From positions 1 through 43,037 of the forward strand of contig NVXV01000024.1 of NCBI GenBank assembly GCA_002734085.1: 43,037 nucleotides of DNA. The letters run 5' to 3'. This stretch comes from Fluviicola sp. (lineage in GTDB: Bacteria; Bacteroidota; Bacteroidia; Flavobacteriales_D; Crocinitomicaceae). Both the position numbers and the translations under genes were made by a program. The notes beneath the pieces were generated by a model that saw only the letters and a list, made by a program, of their open reading frames with translations, was not told where the DNA came from and searched no databases. This document shows, one piece after another, positions 25,829 through 35,567 of the stretch; the first letter of the stretch is position 1, and each line of letters begins with the position of its first letter.

Positions 25829-26329
25829 ATGGAATGGTTTGATCATCTCAATTGGGAAAGTGAACTCTGGGTGCTACTAGATGTTTTTATCGCTATGATT
25901 CTAGGTGGCTTGGTAGGACTTGAAAGAGAGCGACAGAATAAACCCGCAGGTTTGAGGACGCACATGCTCATTGCTGGTGCTGCAAATGTATTGGTTTTCC
26001 TTGGTATTTCATTGTCCGAAACAAGTATTGATATGATGAATGACTCCGTTATCGGTGTCGATCCTATTCGAATCATTCAGGCGATTATTGTGGGTGTCAG
26101 TTTTATAGGCGCTGGAACTATTTTTAAAAGTGAGAAAGGAGGTGAAACAGTTAAGTACCTGACCACCGCTGCTAGTATATTATTTTCAACGTCCATAGGT
26201 ATTTCAGTGGCGTTAAACCATTATATTGTTGCTGTTGGCATTACGTTAATTGTACTCTTTACGAATTACATCATAAAAAAGCTTTTTGAAAGGTCTAGGC
26301 TGGATAATGGTTCTGATAAGAAAGATTGA
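25829..26329 (+). CDS. MgtC/SapB family membrane protein
   Basis: The 166-aa protein matches the MgtC N-terminal membrane domain. It has GGLVGLERERQNKPAGLRTH at about 26-45, then IRIIQAIIVGVSFIGAGTIF at about 82-101, and LTTAASILFSTSIGISVAL near 111-129. These Gly/Arg-rich motifs are diagnostic. Family members are inner-membrane proteins linked to magnesium limitation and acid adaptation in other bacteria. The long C-terminal regulatory domain found in some MgtC proteins is absent, as in the short SapB-type members. It is 79 bases after the previous gene on the same strand. Confidence 0.85.
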   Translation: MEWFDHLNWESELWVLLDVFIAMILGGLVGLERERQNKPAGLRTHMLIAGAANVLVFLGISLSETSIDMMNDSVIGVDPIRIIQAIIVGVSFIGAGTIFKSEKGGETVKYLTTAASILFSTSIGISVALNHYIVAVGITLIVLFTNYIIKKLFERSRLDNGSDKKD

Positions 26330-26456
26330 CAGATGTATTTCAAACGTTCAAATGAAAGATTACTTTGGATTGTCGAGTGATGTGACGAAAGTCGTGCCCC
26401 ACCCATCCCAACAATATTTAATAAAACATAGCGTTACATAAATAAACTATCTATTT

Positions 26457-27221
26457 ATGAAGTACTTACTATTTGTTTATTTTGGCTTTATCACTTTCTT
26501 TTCCTTGTCTCAAAATGAGAAAGGGTGCACTATTGTTGATGGACTGAGAGTATTTTATGATGAAGAAAACCCTTCAATACAATACCGTTTTTCTGAAATT
26601 TGGTCGAGTTTGTCTACATCTGAGTTTTCAAGTAAAGACACTTTTGCTATCGCGCTTGACTCTGAGAATGATATAGTCATCCGTTGGTCTTTTTTTAATG
26701 AGCATTATAACTGGTATTACCCCTTGTATGATACTGCTGAGTGGTACTTCAATGATACTTTAATGGAATCAGATAATTTTTCTTTTAGTTATCAAGATTA
26801 TTTTGGACCCTGTGGAACAGCCTATAGAGCTGGAACTTCAGTCCATGAGGTGAAGATTGGATATTATCAATTGCGCCAACTTGGAGCAGGTTCAAATATG
26901 AACACTACTAGCTTTCCTGTGATACATGTTTATGAAAAAGAGGAAGCGAATCTTATCGTAGAAGAGGAACCGGCTGAGCCTTTACTTTATCCAAATCCTG
27001 CAAGTGATATAATAAACTTAAAATTGAGCAAATCTATTAACAACGGCGTGATGAACGTCCACAACTTACAAGGACAGTTAGTAGTATCATATCCACTGGA
27101 CAATTTGGAAACAATCTCACAGTACGATATTTCTCAACTAAACCAAGGAATGTATGTTTTCTCGGTTATTGACAAAGGGACAGGAAAGGAGGTATTACGT
27201 AAGAAACTGGTTCTTCAATAA
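26457..27221 (+). CDS. T9SS type A sorting-domain secreted protein
   Basis: The 254-aa protein starts with a signal peptide (MKYLLFVYFGFITFFSLSQ). It ends in a T9SS sorting domain that opens at about residue 180 with LLYPNPASDIINLKL and finishes KEVLRKKLVLQ. The central part is rich in Trp, Tyr and Asp (VIRWSFFNEHYNWYYPLYD), with no named domain. It is a third T9SS cargo in this region. It is convergent with a 26-aa reading frame and a terminator, which fill the 306-base gap that follows. Confidence 0.85.
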   Translation: MKYLLFVYFGFITFFSLSQNEKGCTIVDGLRVFYDEENPSIQYRFSEIWSSLSTSEFSSKDTFAIALDSENDIVIRWSFFNEHYNWYYPLYDTAEWYFNDTLMESDNFSFSYQDYFGPCGTAYRAGTSVHEVKIGYYQLRQLGAGSNMNTTSFPVIHVYEKEEANLIVEEEPAEPLLYPNPASDIINLKLSKSINNGVMNVHNLQGQLVVSYPLDNLETISQYDISQLNQGMYVFSVIDKGTGKEVLRKKLVLQ

Positions 27222-27240
27222 TGCCAAGGGTAGCTGACTT

Positions 27241-27321
27241 TTAGAAATCTTCTTCTGACTCTTCAGACTTCTTATGATTGTGCCGAATACATTTCCCATT
27301 AACATACTCGCAAGGATCCAT
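27241..27321 (-). CDS. 26-aa deletion paralogue of the 116-aa protein gene
   Basis: This minus-strand reading frame gives MDPCEYVNGKCIRHNHKKSE followed by SEEDF. The C-terminus of the 116-aa protein at 29933-30283 reads CEIVNGECIRHNHKEQ, and that protein also starts MDP. The DNA matches on both sides too (GGATCCATATT at the start, TTATGATTGTG at the end), so the short frame equals the long one with the middle deleted. It may be an expressed mini-protein or a decayed copy. The C-x-x-NG-x-C-x-RHNH motif could bind metal. Confidence 0.45.
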   Translation of the reverse strand: MDPCEYVNGKCIRHNHKKSEESEEDF

Positions 27322-27474
27322 ATTCTTAGGCTAGATTGTTGACAAATGACCTGTTTTACTTGAAGTGTTACATGAAATCAATGTGGCTTTTGAAAAGATG
27401 AGTTTAAATTAAGTTCACTCAAAATAGATTGTTGAATTCTGATTAATGATGCAATTAACAGATATTAAAACAAA

Positions 27475-27504
27475 AAAATCGGGGTAAATTATTTACCCCG
27501 ATTT
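27475..27504 (-). terminator. Rho-independent terminator of the S74 fibre gene
   Basis: AAATCGGGGTAAAT (27476-27489) pairs with ATTTACCCCGATTT (27491-27504), leaving a tight loop. Seven A on the plus side (27472-27478) give the T-run on the minus strand. It lies 23 bases past the stop codon of the minus-strand gene at 27528-29186. Confidence 0.8.
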
Positions 27505-27527
27505 CATACTTATTACTTAAAGTATTT

Positions 27528-29186
27528 CTACAATCCAGCCGCTTTTAAACGAGCATCCATTGCATCTAGTCTCGACTTCAATTCATCATTTTCATTTTGA
27601 AGATTTTGAATCATTTCTTGTTGCTCCTGAATACTTTCAATTAAGACAGGAATCAACTCAGTATAACTAACGTAATGTGATCCGTCTGCAGCGATATCAA
27701 CAATCTCAGGGAATGCTTTTACAACTTCTTGAGCAATAACCCCATAAGTTGTTACTTTTTGATCTCCTTTCTCTACTTCAACTGGTGCAAGTTTGAAGTT
27801 ATATGTATAACCATTGATAGCCATTAATTTTTGAAGAACGCCTTCTAACTCTTGAATGTTTTCCTTTCTATTTTTATCAGATGGAGCTACCCAGTTTCCA
27901 GCAGTATTTAGATAAGCCATCACAGCACTGTTATTGTATGGATCATTATCTGTTGCCCCATCATATCTATCTTCATCATTTACATAAATCAGTGCTGAAG
28001 GCTGTCCATTGTTTGCATCCCCAGGAGACCATAAAGTTATTGCGTTGCCGTCTCCATAAATACCTGCACTTTCAAAATCTGTTTCTCTTGATGCCATAAT
28101 AAAATGTGCACCTCCAACACCAAAGTCTTGAACTCCAGAACCATGTTCCCATAGGTCATCGTTAATGATTACCATTTCATCACCTACAGATTGAGACAAT
28201 GTAATTTTACCATTAACATCAAGCTTATTATCTGGTGTGGTTGTGCCAACTCCAACATTACCTGTTACAGCGGAGTATTGATCTGTACCTGATATTGTCC
28301 AATCAGTATCACCTGTATCATCGCCATCAGCTATGTCAGCAGGGATACCAGAAAGTGTAGACCAAGTTTCAATTTCATTAGTAGGGTCATTATCTGCATC
28401 ATCCACATCATCGCCATCAGCTATGTCAGCAGGGATACCAGAAAGTGTAGACCAAGTTTCAATTTCATTAGTAGGGTCATTATCTGCATCATCCACATCA
28501 TCACCATCTGCTATGTCAGCAGGGATACCAGAAAGTGTAGACCAAGTTTCAATTTCATTGGTAGGGTCATTATCTGCATCATCCACATCATCACCATCAG
28601 CTATGTCAGCAGGGATACCAGAAAGTGTAGACCAAGTTTCAATTTCATTGGTAGGGTCATTATCTGCATCATCCACATCATCACCATCTACTATGTCAGC
28701 AGGAATACCAGGGAGAGAAGACCAGTCTTGCAACTCATTTGTCGGATCCGCATCTGCATCGTCCACTAGATCGTTCGCAACACTTTCTGCCGATTTTGCA
28801 TGCAATGCATAAGGTACACTTAGTAATTGACTCGTTCCCATAATTGAATATGAAGTACCTCCAGTTACATCAATTCCGTTTTCAACGAAGTAAGTATCGT
28901 TCCCCCAATCAATTAAACTAAAATCATCTGTAGTAGTTCCAGTACCAATTTCTAAATTGATTAATCCAAATTGGTTTGTAGTTACTGTAAATGTTTCTGT
29001 ATAGACAGCTGTTCCTGAGGGAGAACCTTGAAGGATTCTTAATTGCACACCAACATTTTGGTTGGCTAAAATTAAATTTGACCCATCTCTTACAACTGCT
29101 TGATATTTAAAAGCTTCAGGTGTTTGAGAGAAAGTGTTAAATGATAGCATAACAAATGCTGCCATAGATAAAATTATCTTTTTCAT
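27528..29186 (-). CDS. Secreted fibre-like protein with S74 intramolecular chaperone domain
   Basis: The 552-aa protein has a signal peptide (MKKIILSMAAFVMLSFNTFS) and an N-terminal beta domain common in Bacteroidota surface proteins (FKYQAVVRDGSNLILANQNV). Four to five near-identical 30-residue repeats follow (DPTNEIETWSTLSGIPADIA, then DGDDVDDADN). The C-terminal S74 (endosialidase chaperone) domain has SDKNRKENIQEL with presumed catalytic S436 and K441, then a coiled coil (about 515-545). S74 domains fold trimeric fibres and cut themselves off. The fibre is likely an exported trimer. It is the second gene after the T9SS gene at 29197-29664 (10-base gap). Confidence 0.85.
   Translation of the reverse strand: MKKIILSMAAFVMLSFNTFSQTPEAFKYQAVVRDGSNLILANQNVGVQLRILQGSPSGTAVYTETFTVTTNQFGLINLEIGTGTTTDDFSLIDWGNDTYFVENGIDVTGGTSYSIMGTSQLLSVPYALHAKSAESVANDLVDDADADPTNELQDWSSLPGIPADIVDGDDVDDADNDPTNEIETWSTLSGIPADIADGDDVDDADNDPTNEIETWSTLSGIPADIADGDDVDDADNDPTNEIETWSTLSGIPADIADGDDVDDADNDPTNEIETWSTLSGIPADIADGDDTGDTDWTISGTDQYSAVTGNVGVGTTTPDNKLDVNGKITLSQSVGDEMVIINDDLWEHGSGVQDFGVGGAHFIMASRETDFESAGIYGDGNAITLWSPGDANNGQPSALIYVNDEDRYDGATDNDPYNNSAVMAYLNTAGNWVAPSDKNRKENIQELEGVLQKLMAINGYTYNFKLAPVEVEKGDQKVTTYGVIAQEVVKAFPEIVDIAADGSHYVSYTELIPVLIESIQEQQEMIQNLQNENDELKSRLDAMDARLKAAGL
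28321..28680. repeat. 90-bp tandem repeat in the S74 fibre gene
   Basis: Four head-to-tail 90-bp units start at 28321, 28411, 28501 and 28591. They differ only at a few bases, for example TCGCCATCAG, TCACCATCTG and TCACCATCAG at the unit starts. A diverged fifth unit begins at 28681. Each unit keeps the frame and encodes 30 residues, so copy number can vary without frameshift. The high identity points to recent duplication or slippage. Confidence 0.9.
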
Positions 29187-29196
29187 AAGTAATAAA

Positions 29197-29664
29197 TTAT
29201 TGATTTTTAATTAGTTTAATTGTTCTTAGTTTTAATTGTTCATTGTCGGATAAAACCACAGAGTAACTTCCAGGAGCCCATTCATTAGCTGGGATTTCTG
29301 TTTTCTTGTACTCTAATTTTCCCTGGGTAACAATTTTTCCGGTAGCATCGTAAATTGAATAGTTTTTTCCTTCGAAATTTTCACTTTCAATTATAAGTTT
29401 ATTGTTTACCGGGTTCGGGTACACGCTGGCACTAAATTCGACATTGTGAATGTCTATACTCACATATTCCCATTTTGTTTGATGAAAGCCTTGAGTTAGG
29501 CTATTACTTCCATCTGTCCCCGTGAATATAACAGGTTCACCAATAGTGTAATCTATAGATGCGTCTGTTCCTTGATGACTATCCCCTTGAGTAGAAATCA
29601 CTTCTTGCCCGTGAATTCCACCATAAAGCATCAAAACCAAAACAAGTGTAGTTGTTTTTTTCAT
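29197..29664 (-). CDS. T9SS type A sorting-domain secreted protein (operon partner of the fibre)
   Basis: The 155-aa protein has a signal peptide (MKKTTTLVLVLMLYGGIHGQ) and a short domain with IDYTIGEPVIFTGTDGSNSL and then LTQGFHQTKW. A T9SS sorting domain follows, opening at about 81 with ASVYPNPVNNKLIIE and ending IKLIKNQ. The IGEP...LTQGFHQ signature is common in small T9SS proteins found beside S74 fibre genes in Bacteroidota. Being 10 bases upstream of the fibre gene, it is probably cotranscribed with it. The 268-base gap upstream is AT-rich, with a TAAATTTG match at 29769-29776 (minus strand) but no convincing -33 box. Confidence 0.8.
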   Translation of the reverse strand: MKKTTTLVLVLMLYGGIHGQEVISTQGDSHQGTDASIDYTIGEPVIFTGTDGSNSLTQGFHQTKWEYVSIDIHNVEFSASVYPNPVNNKLIIESENFEGKNYSIYDATGKIVTQGKLEYKKTEIPANEWAPGSYSVVLSDNEQLKLRTIKLIKNQ

Positions 29665-29932
29665 GTAATGTAGATAATTAATTTAACTATTCTACCAGTA
29701 TGAGCAACTGTTAAAGGTATATTTAGTTGAAATTCATAGTAGTAGGCTTATAATTTTTATAAGTACTACAAATTTAACAAAAACCTTTATTTATTTTAAT
29801 AAAATAAAAGTAATATTTTTTGATTTTAGTTAATCAAAATAAGACTAGATATAAGATATAGTAATGATTGAAATAGGTCGTATTAAAATTGGATTTTGCT
29901 TTTATTTCTCATCTACATCATATAGGTAGACT

Positions 29933-30283
29933 TTATTGCTCTTTATGATTGTGTCTGATGCATTCCCCATTTACAATCTCGCAAGGAGTTTCGATATAGT
30001 TGGGATCATCACGTTCGTCCCTGTATTTTTTAACATCTACTGCCTCCTCAATATTTATTGAATTATCCTCCGTCTTCCTTTTTTTCCTTTCCTTAGAAGT
30101 ATCTTTTTTTACGGGTGCTTTTTTGACCAGCTTGGTAGTATCATGATCTATAGTGTCAACAATTTGTTCAGGATTTAAAGTATCTGGAGAATCCATTTTT
30201 TCAGGATTACTCGTTTTAACTTCTTTATTATTGGAACTAGAGTTATCAGAAATAAAAATAATAGTCGTTTCGTAAGGATCCAT
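29933..30283 (-). CDS. Hypothetical charged protein with C-x-x-NG-x-C-x-RHNH tail
   Basis: The 116-aa protein starts MDPYETTIIFISDN, then has a long Lys/Asp/Ser-rich low-complexity middle (KKAPVKKDTSKERKKRKTED and similar) that looks disordered. It ends in CEIVNGECIRHNHKEQ. There is no clear signal peptide. Its tail and first three residues recur in the 26-aa frame at 27241-27321. The Cys/His tail may be a metal-binding or interaction element. No family was recognised. Confidence 0.5.
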   Translation of the reverse strand: MDPYETTIIFISDNSSSNNKEVKTSNPEKMDSPDTLNPEQIVDTIDHDTTKLVKKAPVKKDTSKERKKRKTEDNSINIEEAVDVKKYRDERDDPNYIETPCEIVNGECIRHNHKEQ

Positions 30284-30340
30284 ATTAACAGATTACTACT
30301 TCTAATATTCACCAACAAATGTACCAATAGAAAAAGGGTG

Positions 30341-30922
30341 CTAATCGTTTACTTCTCCTCTAAACAAATTCACTTTTGAACTAAAAGGATTACCCGACAT
30401 TCTTCTGAATGATGATATTTGCCCACAATGCCAAAGACAGTCAGCAATTTGTCCGTTTACATAATTCCAAAAAGGTAATGTTTCACCATTTCTTAATTTT
30501 ATAGTATATGAATCAAAGTCCTCGTCAGAACTCTCTAATAGAATGAAGCTGATGGTTTTTAGATCATTTAGAATATATGCTCTCTTCTCTTCAAATGAAA
30601 GTTCAGGCAATTCAGGCTTATCGAATTTCGATAGCGTTTTTGTAATACCATGAATCATGGAAAACATATGATCGATAGTTTCTTCACTACTGCGCGATTC
30701 CTCAGTCGGCCGAAAAGCTAGATCTTCTTCACGCAACCCTTCCGTTGCCCAATAAAAACGAAACCCTAAACCATCTACCATCCTGGATACCATGCTTCCT
30801 GCAGTATAGTTCTCAGGGTAATCAGGTATTTCTCGATAGGGGAGTGAATCTTGTGTTTGTGCGGAGGTATTCATGCTAAATAGTATTACAGTTATTAGTA
30901 GTATTGAAAATCTAATATTCAT
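30341..30922 (-). CDS. Secreted DinB-like four-helix-bundle protein
   Basis: The 193-aa protein has a signal peptide ending SAQ (about residue 22) followed by a domain with the DinB-superfamily pattern. ETIDHMFSMIHG gives a first metal-type histidine. Helices with FEEKRAYILNDLKTI and FWNYVNGQIADCLWHCGQIS follow, then FRRMSGNP, a close match to DinB-type WH.GQI...R...GNP. DinB-like proteins are metal-binding four-helix bundles, often thiol-dependent transferases. Export of such a domain is less usual. It is upstream and divergent from the large UvrA-like gene. Confidence 0.75.
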   Translation of the reverse strand: MNIRFSILLITVILFSMNTSAQTQDSLPYREIPDYPENYTAGSMVSRMVDGLGFRFYWATEGLREEDLAFRPTEESRSSEETIDHMFSMIHGITKTLSKFDKPELPELSFEEKRAYILNDLKTISFILLESSDEDFDSYTIKLRNGETLPFWNYVNGQIADCLWHCGQISSFRRMSGNPFSSKVNLFRGEVND

Positions 30923-31069
30923 GGTTTCAGAATTTAAAAACTTGAGGGTGTAAGGTAATGAAATAAATATTATTTGTATTTTTAATAGAAGTCGGGCTGA
31001 GGCACTCGAAGCTCGACTTCAATATTCTTCCTATCTTTATCACCCAACAAAAAAAGCAACAAATCATTC

Positions 31070-34000
31070 ATGAAAATCCACAATGCCTATCAAAACAATC
31101 TCAAGAACATTGATCTAGTCATCCCTGAAAATCAGCTTATCGTTGTGACAGGGTTGTCGGGTTCTGGGAAGTCTTCGCTGGCGATGGGTGTGATTGCAAA
31201 TGAAGGCTATCGGTATTTTTTGGAAAGTCTACCCGCCTACAATCAGCAGAACAATCAGTTGATTCCTACGGCTGAAGTGGATGATATTCAAAATTTACCT
31301 CCAGTAATTAAAGTGGAGCAGTCGAAGCGGTTTCAGTCTACAAATACAACGTTTGGTACACTTTCCGAATTAGCTTCAATATTCAGAATTTTATTTGCGC
31401 GATATTCAGCCGATGAAACGATGAGTAAATCGCTTTTCTCGTTTAATCATCCACTAGGTGCTTGTGAAGTATGTAATGGAATTGGTCAAGAGGAATACAT
31501 TGATTTGGATAAGTTAGTGGGTGAAGAAAGCAAAACACTTCGAGAAGGTGCGGTCACAACGACTTTGCCAAATGGATATATTGTTTACTCTCAGGTCACG
31601 GTGGACGAATTGAACAAGGTGTGTAAAGCCCACGGTTTTAATGTGGATATTCCATGGAAGAACCTTTCTGAGGAACAGAAAGATGTCATTCTAAACGGAA
31701 GTGATCGCATCAAAGTGTTTTATGGAAAACACGGTTTAGAATCTCGACTAAAATGGTCTGGAATAAAAGCAAAACCGCGTGAAGAAGGATTTTACAAAGG
31801 AATGCTTCCTATCATGGAAGATATTTTGAGAAGAGATAGAAATAAAAACATATTGAAGTTCGTAAGCTCGAGAATATGTCCGAGTTGTAAAGGTGCTCGA
31901 ATCAAAGCAGAACACTTAAAGTTCAAATGGAATGGGTTGAACTTTCAAGAGTGGATGGATCTATCCTTGATTGAATTATACGATAAACTAAACACGGCTA
32001 AAATTTCTAAAGGTGAGAAGGTATTGGTCGATAAAATATCAACTCAAATATTCGATTTGATTCGGCTCGGAATGGGAGAGTATCAATTGAGTTCACCGAG
32101 TACAGATATTTCTTCTGGTGATGGTCAGCGGATCAAATTAGTCAATCAAGTCAACAGTAATTTACAAGGAATTCTCTATGTTTTTGACGAACCGTCTATT
32201 GGTTTGTCGGAAGACTATCAGAATTATTTGCTTCATATTTTAAACCGACTCATACGACGTAGAAATACGGTTATGGTTGTAGAGCACGACTTGACTTTTA
32301 TACAATCTGCCGATTGGATAGTAGAATTGGGTCCTGATGCTGGAATCCATGGTGGAGAAGTTGTTTTCAATGGAACAATCAAAGACTTTTTATCGGCAAA
32401 AGATGTTTCGAGTCCTACGTTGGCTGCGTTGAGAGCAGAAAAGGCAAGTACAAAGCAGAAATCCAACATAGTTGCTGCGGAAACGTTTGAATTTAAAGCA
32501 AAAGAACTGACCGTAGTAACGCGTAAAACACCACAGCTCGTCCAACAAATTGAAGTATACTGTGTAAAAGAAAATTTGAACTTAGTGACAGTTTCAGATC
32601 AACCGATTGGTAAAACACCGCGAAGTAATCCTTCTACCTATACAGGGTTAGCAGATAAAATTAGAGATTTATTAGCTAAAACACCCGAAGCAAAGGCATT
32701 AAAATTAGCTAAAGGTGCTTTTTCATTCAATAATAAAACTGGACGCTGCGAGGCTTGTGAAGGAGCAGGTGTTATCACTTTGTCGATGAGCGTGATGGGA
32801 AACGTCAACCAAGTTTGTCCAACGTGTAATGGAAAACGGTTTAAGCCTGAAGTGTTGCGTGTGCGTTGGAACAATAAAAACATTGCAGATATTTACGACC
32901 TCAGTATCGAACAGGCGTTTGATTTCTTTTCGTCTGAGAAGAAGCTTACCGAAATACTTTCCTTAATGCTACAATTAGGATTGGGCTATATTAAACTGGG
33001 ACAACCTTCAAATACCTTGTCGGGTGGAGAAGCGCAACGGATTAAACTCACAAAGCATTTTGCGAAGAAATCAAAAACGACTGTCTTGTTATTGGAAGAA
33101 CCAAGTATTGGATTGCATCAGCAGAATGTACGACAATTGATCGAGGCTTTGCACCAATTAAAAAATCAAACAGCAGGAATCGTTTGCTTTGAAAATCACG
33201 AATTGTTTCAATCTTCATGCGATACGTTGATCCGAAATGCATTGAAAACAAAATCATTTGATGTCAAAGAAGAACCACCACAGCAGAGAGAATTCATTTC
33301 AATTAAAGGAGCAAGAACGCATCATTTGAAAGATCTTGATTTGGAACTGCCTAAAAATCAATTGACCGTTGTAACTGGGATTTCAGGTTCGGGTAAATCT
33401 TCTTTGGTGATTGATACGTTGCATGGTTATGGATTGCAGGAGATGAGTAAACAGTTTTCCAGTTATCAGCAATCCAGAGTAGGAGTAAACTTTCAATTGG
33501 AGGTAGATCATATTGAAGGACTTACACCAACGATTTGTATTACTAGAAAACAAAAGAATTACACACTGCGATCGGATATCGCAAAGCAAACAGGAATTGA
33601 TAAAATCTTACGTTTTGCTTTTTCTCGAAAGGCAACTTACGAAGGCGAAGAATTATCTGCCAGTCATTTCTCGAATAACCACGAATTGGGGAAATGTGTC
33701 GTTTGTGAAGGAATCGGAGAAGCTTTATTGCCCGACCTTGACAAGATCGTTCTTGATCCAGAGAAAAGTATAGCCGATGGATTGTTAGAACACAACAAGG
33801 CGATTGCTTATTATGGTCAACCGGGCGGACAACACATGTCGATTTTGAAGAAGGTAGGAGAGGAGTACGGATTTACTTTGGAAACACCTTTTAAAGCGCT
33901 AAGCAAACAACAAAAGGATATTCTTCTCCATGGATCTGGGGAAAAAGAATGGAAAGCCACATGGGTCTTTAAAACGAAAACCCGAGAAGGGAAACAAGAA

Positions 34001-35557
34001 ATCTCTATGACCTGGGAGGGGATCTTCGAATACTTGAAGGACGAATATTACAAAACCCGAAAAAATAAAAACATAACTAATTTGACAGATCTGTTTTCTT
34101 ATGAAGAATGTAGTGTCTGTCATGGAAGTGGATTAAAACCAGAGCGATTGCAGTTTCAGTTGGCGGGAAAATCGATACACGAGATCAAGTCGATGGATTT
34201 TAAAGCACTAGAGAAATGGCTTTCTGATACGGACGGCATAGACGAGGTAGATGGAAAATTATTGGCTAAAATCGAACCGCATTTAGTCAATACAATTGCT
34301 CGTGCAAAGCAATTACACATTGATCATTTACAACTCAATCGTAAGTCACCCACACTTTCTGGAGGAGAAAACCAACGCGTGGAATTGATCAAACAGTTGA
34401 ATAGTCCGCTCAAAGGGATTACTTATTTGCTGGACGAACCTTCAGCAGGCTTATCGAACGATAACATTCCTGATTTGATTGTTATTCTGAAAGAGCTTAT
34501 TGAAAAAGGAAATACAGTGGTTGTGATTGAACACAACAAGGACATCATTAACGCCGCACAGTATGTAATTCAAATCGGATCAGAAGCAGGAAAGCTGGGT
34601 GGATACATTACCTATCAAGGAAACCCTCAAGGATTATTAAAAGAACCCGATTGTCATCGATTCTTGAAAGAGAAATCGAAGAAAATTGAACTGAAACCAG
34701 GAAAAGCGCATATTTCCATCCAAAAACTATCCAAACATACGTTGGTTAGAGATGCTTTAGATATTCCTGTTGGAGGAATCACAGCGATTACAGGTAAATC
34801 AGGGGTTGGTAAAACGACTTTGGTTAAAGACATCTTGATACCGAGTATTGAGCAAAACAAACCAATCAATTGCAAAAAAATCAGTTTCCCAAAGAACTAT
34901 GCAGGAGCTCATTATTTTGAAGCGAAAAAACTGCGTACACATGCCAAGACATTATTAGTGGACTATTTGAATCTACTCAACGATATCACAAAGACCTTTG
35001 CCACAGAAACAGAAATAAAAGCCAGGGATTTTTCCTACAAAACCAAGACGAGTCAGTGTCCGACTTGTAAGGGAAAAGGATTCTTAGAAACTGGTCTGGA
35101 TGTAGCTGCCAATCATATTGAGAAATGTGAGAATTGTAAAGGTAAACGCTATCAAAAACACATTTTGAAGCACGAAGTACGCTCAAAGAACATAGCAGAT
35201 GTCCTTGTTTTAAATATCACCGAATTAAAAGAGTGGTTTGTAGACAAAAAACTTTCTAAATCGACACTACCGTTCATCGACCGCTTGGAACAAATTGGTT
35301 TAGCGCACTTGACTTTAGAACAAACGGTACAATCCCTTTCTTCAGGTGAAAAACAGCGTTTACTTTTACTCAACTGGCTGATTGATAAACCTAAAAATGA
35401 ACTCTTTATTCTAGATGAACCGAGTACTGGTTTGCATTATGCGGATATTGATTTGTTGTATACTATTTTGGAGGAGTTGAGCGTGGACAATGATGTGCTG
35501 GTCATTGAGCACAATCAGTATTTGTTGGAGATGATTGGGGTTGGGGTGGAGATGTGA
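31070..35557 (+). CDS. Double-length UvrA-like protein with four ABC modules
   Basis: The 1495-aa protein is about 1.6 times normal UvrA and consists of two UvrA-like halves (about 1-740 and 741-1495), each with four CxxC pairs (C132/C135, C270/C273, C560/C563, C583/C586 in the first half). Walker A motifs are GLSGSGKSS (28-36), GISGSGKSS (770-778) and GKSGVGKTT (1242-1250). At the expected second site the sequence is TRKTPQL (about 484-490), so that site is lost. The module still has SGGEAQR and LLEEPSIGL, with Glu in place of the Walker B Asp. Signatures are SSGDGQR, SGGEAQR, SGGENQR and SSGEKQR. The chain looks like a fused pseudo-dimer and need not act in excision repair. It is convergent with the SpoIIE-type gene 10 bases away. 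Confidence 0.85.
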   Translation: MKIHNAYQNNLKNIDLVIPENQLIVVTGLSGSGKSSLAMGVIANEGYRYFLESLPAYNQQNNQLIPTAEVDDIQNLPPVIKVEQSKRFQSTNTTFGTLSELASIFRILFARYSADETMSKSLFSFNHPLGACEVCNGIGQEEYIDLDKLVGEESKTLREGAVTTTLPNGYIVYSQVTVDELNKVCKAHGFNVDIPWKNLSEEQKDVILNGSDRIKVFYGKHGLESRLKWSGIKAKPREEGFYKGMLPIMEDILRRDRNKNILKFVSSRICPSCKGARIKAEHLKFKWNGLNFQEWMDLSLIELYDKLNTAKISKGEKVLVDKISTQIFDLIRLGMGEYQLSSPSTDISSGDGQRIKLVNQVNSNLQGILYVFDEPSIGLSEDYQNYLLHILNRLIRRRNTVMVVEHDLTFIQSADWIVELGPDAGIHGGEVVFNGTIKDFLSAKDVSSPTLAALRAEKASTKQKSNIVAAETFEFKAKELTVVTRKTPQLVQQIEVYCVKENLNLVTVSDQPIGKTPRSNPSTYTGLADKIRDLLAKTPEAKALKLAKGAFSFNNKTGRCEACEGAGVITLSMSVMGNVNQVCPTCNGKRFKPEVLRVRWNNKNIADIYDLSIEQAFDFFSSEKKLTEILSLMLQLGLGYIKLGQPSNTLSGGEAQRIKLTKHFAKKSKTTVLLLEEPSIGLHQQNVRQLIEALHQLKNQTAGIVCFENHELFQSSCDTLIRNALKTKSFDVKEEPPQQREFISIKGARTHHLKDLDLELPKNQLTVVTGISGSGKSSLVIDTLHGYGLQEMSKQFSSYQQSRVGVNFQLEVDHIEGLTPTICITRKQKNYTLRSDIAKQTGIDKILRFAFSRKATYEGEELSASHFSNNHELGKCVVCEGIGEALLPDLDKIVLDPEKSIADGLLEHNKAIAYYGQPGGQHMSILKKVGEEYGFTLETPFKALSKQQKDILLHGSGEKEWKATWVFKTKTREGKQEISMTWEGIFEYLKDEYYKTRKNKNITNLTDLFSYEECSVCHGSGLKPERLQFQLAGKSIHEIKSMDFKALEKWLSDTDGIDEVDGKLLAKIEPHLVNTIARAKQLHIDHLQLNRKSPTLSGGENQRVELIKQLNSPLKGITYLLDEPSAGLSNDNIPDLIVILKELIEKGNTVVVIEHNKDIINAAQYVIQIGSEAGKLGGYITYQGNPQGLLKEPDCHRFLKEKSKKIELKPGKAHISIQKLSKHTLVRDALDIPVGGITAITGKSGVGKTTLVKDILIPSIEQNKPINCKKISFPKNYAGAHYFEAKKLRTHAKTLLVDYLNLLNDITKTFATETEIKARDFSYKTKTSQCPTCKGKGFLETGLDVAANHIEKCENCKGKRYQKHILKHEVRSKNIADVLVLNITELKEWFVDKKLSKSTLPFIDRLEQIGLAHLTLEQTVQSLSSGEKQRLLLLNWLIDKPKNELFILDEPSTGLHYADIDLLYTILEELSVDNDVLVIEHNQYLLEMIGVGVEM

Positions 35558-35567
35558 GTTAGCATTT

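Noticed and set aside
28321-28770. Possible CRISPR-like repeat cluster
   Set aside because: Units abut directly with no spacers and lie inside a coding gene in frame, so they are tandem coding repeats.
28333-28812. 159-aa plus-strand open frame across the 90-bp repeats
   Set aside because: It is the antisense of the repeated coding region; the minus-strand S74 protein explains it fully.
29780-29815. AT-rich palindrome TTATTTTAATAAAATAA as a terminator
   Set aside because: It is pure A/T with no GC stem, so it is expected by chance in AT-rich DNA.
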